A stretch of DNA of 64,000 nt from Clostridiales bacterium (GTDB lineage Bacteria; Bacillota; Clostridia; Saccharofermentanales; Saccharofermentanaceae): NCBI GenBank assembly GCA_017510605.1, contig JAFWMQ010000015.1, positions 186,001 through 250,000 of the forward strand, in the 5' to 3' direction. How positions within the stretch are numbered: the first letter of the stretch is position 1; every line of letters starts with the position of its first letter. Positions 51,841 through 60,410 of this stretch are shown piece by piece. The notes beneath the pieces were generated by a model, which did not search any database, was not told the origin of the DNA, and worked only from the letters and a program-made list of their open reading frames with translations. The position numbers were made by a program, and so were the translations under genes.

Positions 51841-53025
51841 ATGCGGAGATTATCTATATTAGGTTCTACGGGTTCCATAGGAAAGCAGACACTTGAAGTC
51901 GTAAGAAAGGCGCCTTCTGACTTTACAGTAGAAGCGCTTACCTGCGGCAGTGATATTGATACTCTGTTTGATCAGATAAAGGAATTCAGGCCTAAGGTCT
52001 GTTCAGTCGAGAATCCTTCCAAAGCAAAAGAACTATCCCAAAAGCTTAAGGATTCCGGCATTGATTCGGAAGTCCTTACGGGAAAAGAAGGAAATATCGC
52101 ATGCGCATGCATAGACAGCTGTGACACCGTAGTCGGAGCCATTGTCGGATTTGCAGGGCTTGAGCCTGTTTATCATGCCATATTGAACGGAAAAGACATC
52201 GCGCTTGCCAACAAGGAGACTCTTGTTGCAGGCGGTGATGTGATCATGCCTTTGATCAGGGAAAAGGGCGTCAGCATGCTCCCTATAGACAGCGAGCATT
52301 CGGCCATTTGGCAGTGCCTTAAGGGCGAGGATAGAGATGATCTTGACAGGATCCTGATAACCGCATCAGGCGGTCCTTTCAGAGGAAAGTCCAGAAAAGA
52401 TCTTGAGAACGTTACCGTTGAAGACGCGCTTCATCATCCGACGTGGAATATGGGCGGCAAGATCACTATCGATTCCGCGACCATGATGAATAAAGGTCTT
52501 GAAATAATCGAAGCTCATCATCTTTATGGTATTGACTGCTGCAGAATAGATGTTGTCGTTCATCCCCAGAGCGTGATTCATTCGATGATAAGGCTCAAAG
52601 ACGGTTCTGTCCTTGCGCAGATGGGAAAGCCCTCCATGGTGCTGCCTATCGAAGTTGCTCTCTATTATCCCCGGAGGGGCCCTTCTATCGTAAGTGAGTT
52701 TGATCCGTTTGATGCGGCTATGGCAAATCTTACTTTCGAGCCTTGCGACACGGATGTGTTCAGACTCGTAAAGCTTGCTTATGACGCAGGAACGAAGGGC
52801 GGTCTGGTCCCCACGGTAATGAATGCGGCAAATGAATCAGCCGTGCGGGCATTCCTTGCGGGAAAGATAGGATTCTTAGGGATAGAGAAGACTGTTTTCG
52901 AGACTGTCGCGAAAATGGAGCCCCTTGTAGGCGGCCTTGAGCTGACAATAGATGCCATCTGCCAGACCGATAAAGAAGCAAGGATCCGTGCTGATGAAAT
53001 AATCGACGGAATAATAAAGACATGA
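51841..53025 (+). CDS. dxr: 1-deoxy-D-xylulose 5-phosphate reductoisomerase
   Basis: A 394-residue MEP-pathway enzyme: LSILGSTGSIGKQTLEVV, ALANKETLVAGG, PIDSEHSAIWQCL, ASGGPFRG, HPTWNMGGKITIDSATMMNKGLEIIEAHHLY and AANESAVRAFL. ATG at 51841 is 7 bases after GGGAG. The stop overlaps the next start by four bases. Confidence 0.95.
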   Translation: MRRLSILGSTGSIGKQTLEVVRKAPSDFTVEALTCGSDIDTLFDQIKEFRPKVCSVENPSKAKELSQKLKDSGIDSEVLTGKEGNIACACIDSCDTVVGAIVGFAGLEPVYHAILNGKDIALANKETLVAGGDVIMPLIREKGVSMLPIDSEHSAIWQCLKGEDRDDLDRILITASGGPFRGKSRKDLENVTVEDALHHPTWNMGGKITIDSATMMNKGLEIIEAHHLYGIDCCRIDVVVHPQSVIHSMIRLKDGSVLAQMGKPSMVLPIEVALYYPRRGPSIVSEFDPFDAAMANLTFEPCDTDVFRLVKLAYDAGTKGGLVPTVMNAANESAVRAFLAGKIGFLGIEKTVFETVAKMEPLVGGLELTIDAICQTDKEARIRADEIIDGIIKT

Positions 53026-54377
53026 GTATAGTAAGAAGTATCATATTTGTAATCATAATGCTCGGAGTGCTTGCCACTCTTCATGAGCTCGGACATTTTT
53101 GGGTCGCAAGACTCCTGAAGATAAAGGTATTTGAAGTATCGATCTTCGTGGGACCGAAGCTTATAACATGGACCCGGAAAGGTGTAAAGTTCTGCATAAG
53201 GCTTATCCCCATCGGAGCATATGTCAGGTTCTCTGAGGTAGATGATGAAGGGTATGTTGTTGAAAGCTCTGACCCGGATCTTCTGATAAACCAACCGAGA
53301 TTCAAAAGACTTCTTGTGTCCCTGGCTGGACCTGCTATGAACCTGTTGTTGGGTTTTTCAATTTTTCTTATCATGTTCTGCGCTACAGGATTTGTCAGTA
53401 CGGAGATCGGACCTGCATTAAGGAATACACAGGCTTATGAAGTGTCTTCCGAATATACTCCCGGAGATATGATCAAAAAAGTAAACGGTAATAATGTTTA
53501 TTCTTCTTATGATTTATATTATGAGATTGATTCATTCGATCCGACTAAAGACATGACGATCACCCTTAAATCCAAAGAGACAGGAAAGAATTATGATGTC
53601 GTTCTTGTCCCTCAGCAGAAGACCCGTGCCATGATGCTCATAACTGTCAAGCGCGTATCCGAAGAGGATTCCGAGAACGATTATAAGGGGTGGTTGGTAA
53701 GAACCGTCGATCCGGAACAGAACAACAATAATCCTGTCCTCGAGGTAGGCGATTATGTAACGCATGTCAACGGCGTTTCCGTACTCGATGAGAGCTTTGA
53801 TGATTATGTCGAAAGCCTTACGACAGAAGAGGTTATGAAAGTAACTTATGTCAGGAACGGTGAGACAAAAGAAGGCGAGATCGTTCCCCGGGTCGTTGAA
53901 TATACGACTGACAGAGGCATCAGGCTTACACAGAGGTTCATAGATTCACCATACAGTTTTGGCCTGGCATTCAATTATGCGGCCAAAATGCCGTTTTCGA
54001 TATGGAATATCTCTATAAGAGGCATAAAAGATATTATTGCCGGAAAAGAAAAAGCTTATAATTTGGTATCGGGACCTATCGGCATTACTACCATGGTCAA
54101 TGATGTCGTTAAGGATGAAGAAGATACAGTAAGCGATAAATTATATGTGCTCATAATGCTCAGCGCGGTAATCTCGATAGCACTCGCATTCTCAAATCTT
54201 CTTCCGATACCGGGTCTTGACGGTATACAGATCATCTTTATAGTCGTGGAGATGGTCATCGGACACAAGCTATCCGAGAAGGCAGAAGGGCGGCTTACCA
54301 TAGTAGGGTTTGTCATTATAATCCTTCTGGTAATCCTTGCTTTTATCTCGGATATTCTAAGGATCATATTCGGTTAG
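53022..54377 (+). CDS. rseP: RIP metalloprotease RseP (site-2 protease family)
   Basis: A 451-residue intramembrane zinc protease: zinc site His21-Glu22-x-x-His25 in LHELGHFW, a central PDZ region (about 130-300, GDMIKKVNGN and VGDYVTHVNG), and the third ligand region NLLPIPGLDGIQ. Cleaves anti-sigma factors or signal-peptide remnants in the membrane. The cdsA-dxr-rseP order is standard. Confidence 0.93.
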   Translation: MSIVRSIIFVIIMLGVLATLHELGHFWVARLLKIKVFEVSIFVGPKLITWTRKGVKFCIRLIPIGAYVRFSEVDDEGYVVESSDPDLLINQPRFKRLLVSLAGPAMNLLLGFSIFLIMFCATGFVSTEIGPALRNTQAYEVSSEYTPGDMIKKVNGNNVYSSYDLYYEIDSFDPTKDMTITLKSKETGKNYDVVLVPQQKTRAMMLITVKRVSEEDSENDYKGWLVRTVDPEQNNNNPVLEVGDYVTHVNGVSVLDESFDDYVESLTTEEVMKVTYVRNGETKEGEIVPRVVEYTTDRGIRLTQRFIDSPYSFGLAFNYAAKMPFSIWNISIRGIKDIIAGKEKAYNLVSGPIGITTMVNDVVKDEEDTVSDKLYVLIMLSAVISIALAFSNLLPIPGLDGIQIIFIVVEMVIGHKLSEKAEGRLTIVGFVIIILLVILAFISDILRIIFG

Positions 54378-54399
54378 AAACCGGATCTGGAGTACTGAT

Positions 54400-55461
54400 A
54401 TGACGAAGAAAGTATTGATCGGTAATGTTGAAGTCGGCGGCGGATCTTCTGTTAAGATCCAGTCGATGAACAATACGGATACGAGAGATGCGAAGGCTAC
54501 TCTTGCGCAGATTCAGGAATTGGCAGATAACGGCTGCGATATTACCAGAGTAGCCGTTCCTGATATGGAAGCTGCAGAGAGCCTTAAGGAGATCACAGCC
54601 AAGTCTCCTATTCCTGTCGTTGCCGATATACATTTCGATTACAGGCTCGCATTGGCCGCCGCCGATAACGGTGCTTCAAAGATAAGGATCAATCCAGGTA
54701 ATATCGGAGGTCCCGAGAAAGTTAAGCTTGTCGCCGACAAATGCAAAGAAAGGCATATCCCGATCCGTGTAGGTGTCAATTCAGGATCTATCTCAAGGGA
54801 GATCCTTGCCAAATACGGCGAAGTCAATGCTGACGCAATGACTGAAAGTGCTTTGGGTGCTGTTAAGCTCCTCGAAGACCAGGATTTTGATGATATCGTC
54901 ATATCGATCAAGTCCTCTTCGCCCAAACTCACCATAGACACATACAGGATATTATCAAAATCATGTGATTATCCGCTTCACGTAGGCGTTACCGAGGCAG
55001 GAACCGTGCGTGAAGGAGCAATTAAATCAGCGGTTGGTATCGGAGCGCTTCTTGCCGAGGGTATCGGAGATACTATAAGAGTATCGCTTACCGGTAACCC
55101 TGTAGATGAAGTGATTACCGCCAGGCAGATCCTTAAAGCACTGGATCTGAGGGACGGCGGCATAACATTCATATCATGTCCTACATGCGGGAGGACGAGG
55201 GTTCCTCTGATAGAGCTTGCGGGACAGATTGAACAGAAGATATCTGGTCTTCCTTATAATCTGAAGGTTGCCGTGATGGGATGTGTCGTTAACGGTCCGG
55301 GCGAAGCAAGAGAATGTGATATCGGACTTGCCGGAGGCATAGACGAATTCCTGTTGTTTGAGAAAGGTGTACCGGTCAGAAAGATCCCTGCAGCTGATGC
55401 AGTTGATGAATTTGTAAGGGAAGTGATCAGAGTTGGAGAACAAAAGCGTAAAACTACTTGA
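54400..55461 (+). CDS. ispG: (E)-4-hydroxy-3-methylbut-2-enyl diphosphate synthase
   Basis: A 353-residue Fe-S enzyme of the MEP pathway: SVKIQSMNNTDTRDAKATLAQI, VADIHFDYRLAL, KIRINPGNIG, the iron-sulfur cysteines in SCPTCGRTRV and MGCVVNGPGEARECDIG. Provides isoprenoid precursors for uppS. Overlaps polC by 29 bases. Confidence 0.95.
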   Translation: MTKKVLIGNVEVGGGSSVKIQSMNNTDTRDAKATLAQIQELADNGCDITRVAVPDMEAAESLKEITAKSPIPVVADIHFDYRLALAAADNGASKIRINPGNIGGPEKVKLVADKCKERHIPIRVGVNSGSISREILAKYGEVNADAMTESALGAVKLLEDQDFDDIVISIKSSSPKLTIDTYRILSKSCDYPLHVGVTEAGTVREGAIKSAVGIGALLAEGIGDTIRVSLTGNPVDEVITARQILKALDLRDGGITFISCPTCGRTRVPLIELAGQIEQKISGLPYNLKVAVMGCVVNGPGEARECDIGLAGGIDEFLLFEKGVPVRKIPAADAVDEFVREVIRVGEQKRKTT

Positions 55462-58400
55462 TCTGTTTGAAATATATTCAGATAAATACTCGGACTTGGA
55501 CGGTTTATTCGTCCTGAAAGTAGATATTTATAAGGCCAGATCATCCGTAAATCTTGTAATAGAAGGCATTGACTCACTGAAGACCCAGAATTCTCTGGTG
55601 TCTTTTGTCCAGGAATTGGAAAAGGACTTCGGTACAAAGGTCAATCTGACGTTTAAGGGGTTTGACTATGTTAATTTCCTTTCCGGATACGATAAGATCA
55701 ATGCCCTGATTAAGTACTATATTGCCCGTGACAACAAAGAAACGGTCAGTAATCTTGTTGATTTCATTACCTTAAGATCTGATGTCGATTACGATAAAGG
55801 CGATGAGTTTGCTTATGTCACGCAGATAAATGTGTCTTCCGGCTGGCTTCAGATGTTGGGCGCATGCGAAAAGGATAATATTATCTCTGCGGTAAAGGAC
55901 GCCAATAATATATGCTTCGGTAATGATATACCCGTATCTTTTGAGATCATGAGCTATGAGCCTGAGATGGCAGGCTTTGATGTGTCTCCCGAGGACGATA
56001 TCCTCAGGGCTATAAAGTCAGGAACTTTGGAGTTCCCTGAAGTTGAAGAAGTCCAGGAGACTAAGAATAAAGGCAGGAAGAAAAAAGCCTCCGATGCAAA
56101 ATCCGACAAGTCTTCTGACCCTGAGAAAAAGCCCGGCAAAAACACATGGGAATTTAAGGCTGAACAGGCCAGGAAAGAGGCAAAACAGGAAGATAAAGAG
56201 TCTTTCTATAAAGCCAAGGAAAATGCCGAGAACCAGATCTACGGACGTGTAAAGAAACAGGCTAGATTCATGAAGATCGCTGATCTTTCGATTGGCTGTT
56301 TTGATGTTAATATCGCAGGTGATATTTCTTTCAACGAAGATTCATTTAAGCTCGCGAAAACAGGCAAGAGCGTAATTGTTAAGTTCATGTGTCTTGATGA
56401 CACAGACGGTATATCATGCATCGCATTTCTTAAGCCGGAAGAAGCTGACAGCTTCCAGAAAGATTACGGAAAAGGCGGATATATCGGCATTCAGGGTAAT
56501 GTAGAGAATGACTCCTTTACCGGTGACAAGAGTCTTAGGGTATCAGGATTCTTCAGTGCCGAGAGGCCTCCGAAGCGTAAGGACCTGGCGGAGCGCAAGA
56601 GAGTCGAACTTCATGTACATACCAAGATGAGTGCGAGTGATGCAACTACCGAACCTGCGGATCTTATTAAGCTTGCAGTACAGTTCGGACATTCAGCCTG
56701 TGCTGTTACCGATCACGGTGTAGTTCAGGCGTTTCCTCATGTTTTTGAAGCGGCAAGAGGCATCAACGAGAAACGTGAAGAAAACGGCGAAAAGCCTTTC
56801 AAGTGTATCCTCGGATGTGAGGGCTATCTTGTAGATGACGGCCCGACCTTATTTTACAACCTGCCTTATGACGTTAAAAACGATAAGTTTAAGAGAGCTG
56901 ACACTGATGAAGATGCTGCGCTCAATTTTATCGAAAAGCCAAAGGCTGTTGGTTCATTTGTCTCTGTTGTCATAAAGCGCAACGGAGATGATGCGCTGAA
57001 AGATACTTTTACTTCCGTATGTGCATCCAAATACAGACTTAAGGGATATAAGCAGGTTGAACCTGAGGAAGAGGGTGAATCAGATCAGGATGCAATGGAA
57101 TTCGCATCCCACGATATCGACAAGTCACTATGGGATATTTCCGAGTTCCCGGAAAGTCTCAGTGACGAAAGCATAGCCGTGAAAACGGTTGAACCTCACG
57201 ATCCTTTGGGTGTAGTCATAAATGCGGATCTCGATATCAACTGTCCGTTTGCTGACGGCAGTGATGAGGTTGTTCCTTCAGAACTTGTATTTGAGCATGT
57301 TGCAGATTTCCGAGCTGACTTTGACGACGTCATATATCCGGGAACCGGTGAGCCTTGTGATTCTTATTTCGCCATGGGCGAACTATTGGAATTTATCGGT
57401 GATTCATACATCACAGGCCCGGATATCTTTACAACACTCGCATTTCTGCGCCGTGCCGGTTACGGTATCAATATTGAGGATCATGTTTATTACAGACATA
57501 AGTTTCTTATGCCTGCGACCAGTGATGAGGATATCCTCGAAACATACTTCAAGGGTGAGTATAAGACGGTAGATGAACTTCTTGCTGTCAGGGGTGCCGA
57601 TTTTGTTTATTCCGCAACCGGTGATTCCCATGACACTATGTTCGATGAGTGTTACAAGTCGGCTTCCTGCCTTGTTTGCTGCCTTAAGGATGCCGGTACC
57701 GTGGATGCTTTGGAAATCAACTATTCCTTGGGACACCATAAGCCTGAAAGACTCAAACTGCAAAAGAAGAAAGACGAGACATGGGAAAATACAAGGGCTT
57801 TGCCTGCGTATCACATCATCTATCTTGTAAGATCGAACATGGGACTTTATAACCTTTACCGTCTCGTATCAGAGTCGCAGATCCATTATTTCTCAAAGAG
57901 GCCGAGAACTCCCAAGAGTCTTCTTAAGTATTTCAAGTCAGGAATCATCGTTGGAGGCGCATGTGAGCAGGGTGAGATATTCCGTTACGTATTAAAGTCT
58001 TATGTGTCCAATAATATGGATAAAGATCTTACCAGACAGGCTCTTAAAGAGTCTGAAGAGTTCAGGAAGATCCTTAGCCTTTATGACTATGTTGAGATCC
58101 AGCCTCTGTGTAACAACATGTTCATTACGAGAAAAAATCCTTCTGAGTTTGGCGGCACCAAACCTATGAATGAGAACGACATCAGGATAATCAACGAACT
58201 CCTGGTTGAGACTGCTGATGATCACAATATGCCTGTTTGCGCTACTACTGACTCTCATTTCCTCAACAAGGAAGACGGCCGTTACAGAAAGTACATGATG
58301 ATGAACATGGGCTTTAATGATGCGGAAATGCAGAGTGATCTTTATTTCAGAACTACTGACGAGATGCTCGATGAATTCAAGTATCTTGGTGAAGAGAAGG

Positions 58401-60397
58401 CGATGGAAGTAGTTGTTGATAACACCAACATGATTGCCGATCTGATCGAGTTCGGCATCAAGCCCTTCCCGGACGGATCGTATCCTCCGCAGATCGCGAG
58501 AGCTGCAGCTGATGTCAGGGATATCGCTTATACAAAAGCGAACCGCATGTACAGACACAACGGAGTTCTTAATGAAGTCGTCAAGGCAAGGCTCGATCGT
58601 GAGCTTGAATCCATTATCGGTAACGGTTACGCGATCATGTACTATATCGCGTACAGACTCGTTAAGAAGTCTAATAATGACGGATATGTTGTTGGTTCCA
58701 GAGGTTCTGTAGGATCTTCGTTTGCCGCAACTATGTGCGGTATTTCTGAAGTTAACCCGCTGCCTCCTCATTACAGATGCCCGAAATGCAATTTCGCAGA
58801 ATTCGATAACTCAGGTAAATACGGTTCAGGTTATGACCTGCCGCCGAAGAACTGTCCTGAGTGCGGTGAGAAGCTTATTCCTGACGGACAGGACATTCCT
58901 TTCGAGACCTTCTTAGGATTCAAAGGCGATAAACAGCCGGATATCGATCTTAACTTCTCAGGAGAGTATCAGCCCAGAGCTCATGCTTATGTTGGCGTTT
59001 TGTTCGGTGGTACGCATACTTTCAAAGCAGGAACCATAGGTGCTTATCAGGATAAGAACGCATTCGGCATCTGCCGCAAGATTTGTGAGGAGAGGGGAGA
59101 ACCTTTTACTCAGGCGCACCTTGCATTTATGGCAAGAGACATTATCGGAGTTAAGAGAACTACTTCTCAGCACCCCGGCGGTATCGTCGTTATTGCGAAA
59201 GAAATGGATATCTATGAGTTTACTCCCATCCAGTTTCCAGCTGAAAAGACGGACGGCGGAATTATCACGACGCACTTCGACTTCCGCGCGATGCACGATA
59301 CTATCTTAAAACTCGATATCTTAGGCCATGCTGATCCTACCGTTTTAAGAATGCTTAGTGATATCACCGGAGTAAATATTTCCGATATTCCTATTCCCGA
59401 TGAGAAGGTAATGAGCCTTCTTGTTAATACGGATGCTTTGGGATTCCCGATTGAAGCTACTGATGCCGGTTCTGCAACACTGGGACTTTCAGAGCTTGGT
59501 ACAAACATGGCGCGGGGAATGATCAAGGAAACGAAGCCTACAAGATTCTACGATCTGGTACAGCTTATGGGTCTGTCACACGGTACGGACGTATGGACGG
59601 GAAATGCACAGGATCTCATTAGAAACGGTACATGTGACCTTAATTCAGTTATCGGATGCCGTGACTCCATCATGACAAGCCTGATCTACTGGGGTCTTCC
59701 CAATAAAGATGCTTTCGACATCATGGAAGGTGTCCGTAAGGGTAAAGTTGCTGCAGGAAAGGTTAAGAAGTGGCCCGAATATGTTGAGGAGATGAAATCC
59801 TGTGGTGTACCTGACTGGTATATTGAATCATGCCAGAAGATCAAGTATATGTTCCCTAAGGCCCATGCAGCTGCTTACGCCATCTCAACTCTTAGAGTTG
59901 CCTGGTTCAAGGTCTACTATCCTGAGGAATACTACTGTTCTTTCTTCACTCACAGAGGCGAAGGATTATTCGATGCAGTACAGCTGTGCAATGGCCCTGA
60001 AAGGGTAAAGAAGAGAAGGATCGAACTGGCCGATGAGATGCATGCCAAGGGTGATCCGAATACAAAGCTAAAATATTATTTTTATGAGCTTGTTGAGGAG
60101 ATGTATGCCAGAGGCATAACTTTTGCACCCATAACTCTTAACGATTCTCTTGGAAAGAAGTTTGTTAAAGCAGGAGATAAGCTGATCAGACCTCCGTTCT
60201 GCGCTATCCCGGGTGTATCTGAAGCAAACGGCATTGATATCGAGAACGCCCGGAATGAAGGTGAATTCAAGAACCGTGATGATTTTATGAAGAGAACGGG
60301 TGTCGGTCAGTCTGTTACTCAGAAGATCCTTGATTACGGCGGCATCCTTGATGATCTTCCCGAGAGCGCACAGATCAACTTTTTCGATCTTTTATGA
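55433..60397 (+). CDS. polC: DNA polymerase III alpha subunit, PolC type, with degenerate exonuclease domain
   Basis: A 1654-residue replicative polymerase, longer than the roughly 1440 usual for PolC. In order: N-terminal domain (1-200), a Lys-rich linker (about 210-265), OB fold (280-380), first PHP half (RVELHVHTKMSASDA, AVTDHGVVQAFP), an acidic insert, an exonuclease-like domain (about 590-750), second PHP half (LVSESQIHYFSKRP, ATTDSHFL), zinc ribbon CPKC...CPEC, and polymerase core (SRGSVGSSFAATM, PDIDLNFSGEYQP, HPGGIVVI). The exonuclease DxE motif reads N597-A-D599, the HNxxFD motif reads GPDIFT (662-667), and only His733/Asp738 of the last motif remain. Start is TTG at 55433 inside ispG. 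Confidence 0.92.
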   Translation: MENKSVKLLDLFEIYSDKYSDLDGLFVLKVDIYKARSSVNLVIEGIDSLKTQNSLVSFVQELEKDFGTKVNLTFKGFDYVNFLSGYDKINALIKYYIARDNKETVSNLVDFITLRSDVDYDKGDEFAYVTQINVSSGWLQMLGACEKDNIISAVKDANNICFGNDIPVSFEIMSYEPEMAGFDVSPEDDILRAIKSGTLEFPEVEEVQETKNKGRKKKASDAKSDKSSDPEKKPGKNTWEFKAEQARKEAKQEDKESFYKAKENAENQIYGRVKKQARFMKIADLSIGCFDVNIAGDISFNEDSFKLAKTGKSVIVKFMCLDDTDGISCIAFLKPEEADSFQKDYGKGGYIGIQGNVENDSFTGDKSLRVSGFFSAERPPKRKDLAERKRVELHVHTKMSASDATTEPADLIKLAVQFGHSACAVTDHGVVQAFPHVFEAARGINEKREENGEKPFKCILGCEGYLVDDGPTLFYNLPYDVKNDKFKRADTDEDAALNFIEKPKAVGSFVSVVIKRNGDDALKDTFTSVCASKYRLKGYKQVEPEEEGESDQDAMEFASHDIDKSLWDISEFPESLSDESIAVKTVEPHDPLGVVINADLDINCPFADGSDEVVPSELVFEHVADFRADFDDVIYPGTGEPCDSYFAMGELLEFIGDSYITGPDIFTTLAFLRRAGYGINIEDHVYYRHKFLMPATSDEDILETYFKGEYKTVDELLAVRGADFVYSATGDSHDTMFDECYKSASCLVCCLKDAGTVDALEINYSLGHHKPERLKLQKKKDETWENTRALPAYHIIYLVRSNMGLYNLYRLVSESQIHYFSKRPRTPKSLLKYFKSGIIVGGACEQGEIFRYVLKSYVSNNMDKDLTRQALKESEEFRKILSLYDYVEIQPLCNNMFITRKNPSEFGGTKPMNENDIRIINELLVETADDHNMPVCATTDSHFLNKEDGRYRKYMMMNMGFNDAEMQSDLYFRTTDEMLDEFKYLGEEKAMEVVVDNTNMIADLIEFGIKPFPDGSYPPQIARAAADVRDIAYTKANRMYRHNGVLNEVVKARLDRELESIIGNGYAIMYYIAYRLVKKSNNDGYVVGSRGSVGSSFAATMCGISEVNPLPPHYRCPKCNFAEFDNSGKYGSGYDLPPKNCPECGEKLIPDGQDIPFETFLGFKGDKQPDIDLNFSGEYQPRAHAYVGVLFGGTHTFKAGTIGAYQDKNAFGICRKICEERGEPFTQAHLAFMARDIIGVKRTTSQHPGGIVVIAKEMDIYEFTPIQFPAEKTDGGIITTHFDFRAMHDTILKLDILGHADPTVLRMLSDITGVNISDIPIPDEKVMSLLVNTDALGFPIEATDAGSATLGLSELGTNMARGMIKETKPTRFYDLVQLMGLSHGTDVWTGNAQDLIRNGTCDLNSVIGCRDSIMTSLIYWGLPNKDAFDIMEGVRKGKVAAGKVKKWPEYVEEMKSCGVPDWYIESCQKIKYMFPKAHAAAYAISTLRVAWFKVYYPEEYYCSFFTHRGEGLFDAVQLCNGPERVKKRRIELADEMHAKGDPNTKLKYYFYELVEEMYARGITFAPITLNDSLGKKFVKAGDKLIRPPFCAIPGVSEANGIDIENARNEGEFKNRDDFMKRTGVGQSVTQKILDYGGILDDLPESAQINFFDLL

Positions 60398-60410
60398 GGA
60401 TGATCTATAG

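Noticed and set aside
55433..60397. PolC length caused by fusion with a separate gene
   Set aside because: All PolC domains follow in the normal order; the extra length comes from a Lys-rich N-terminal linker and an enlarged acidic region around the exonuclease domain.
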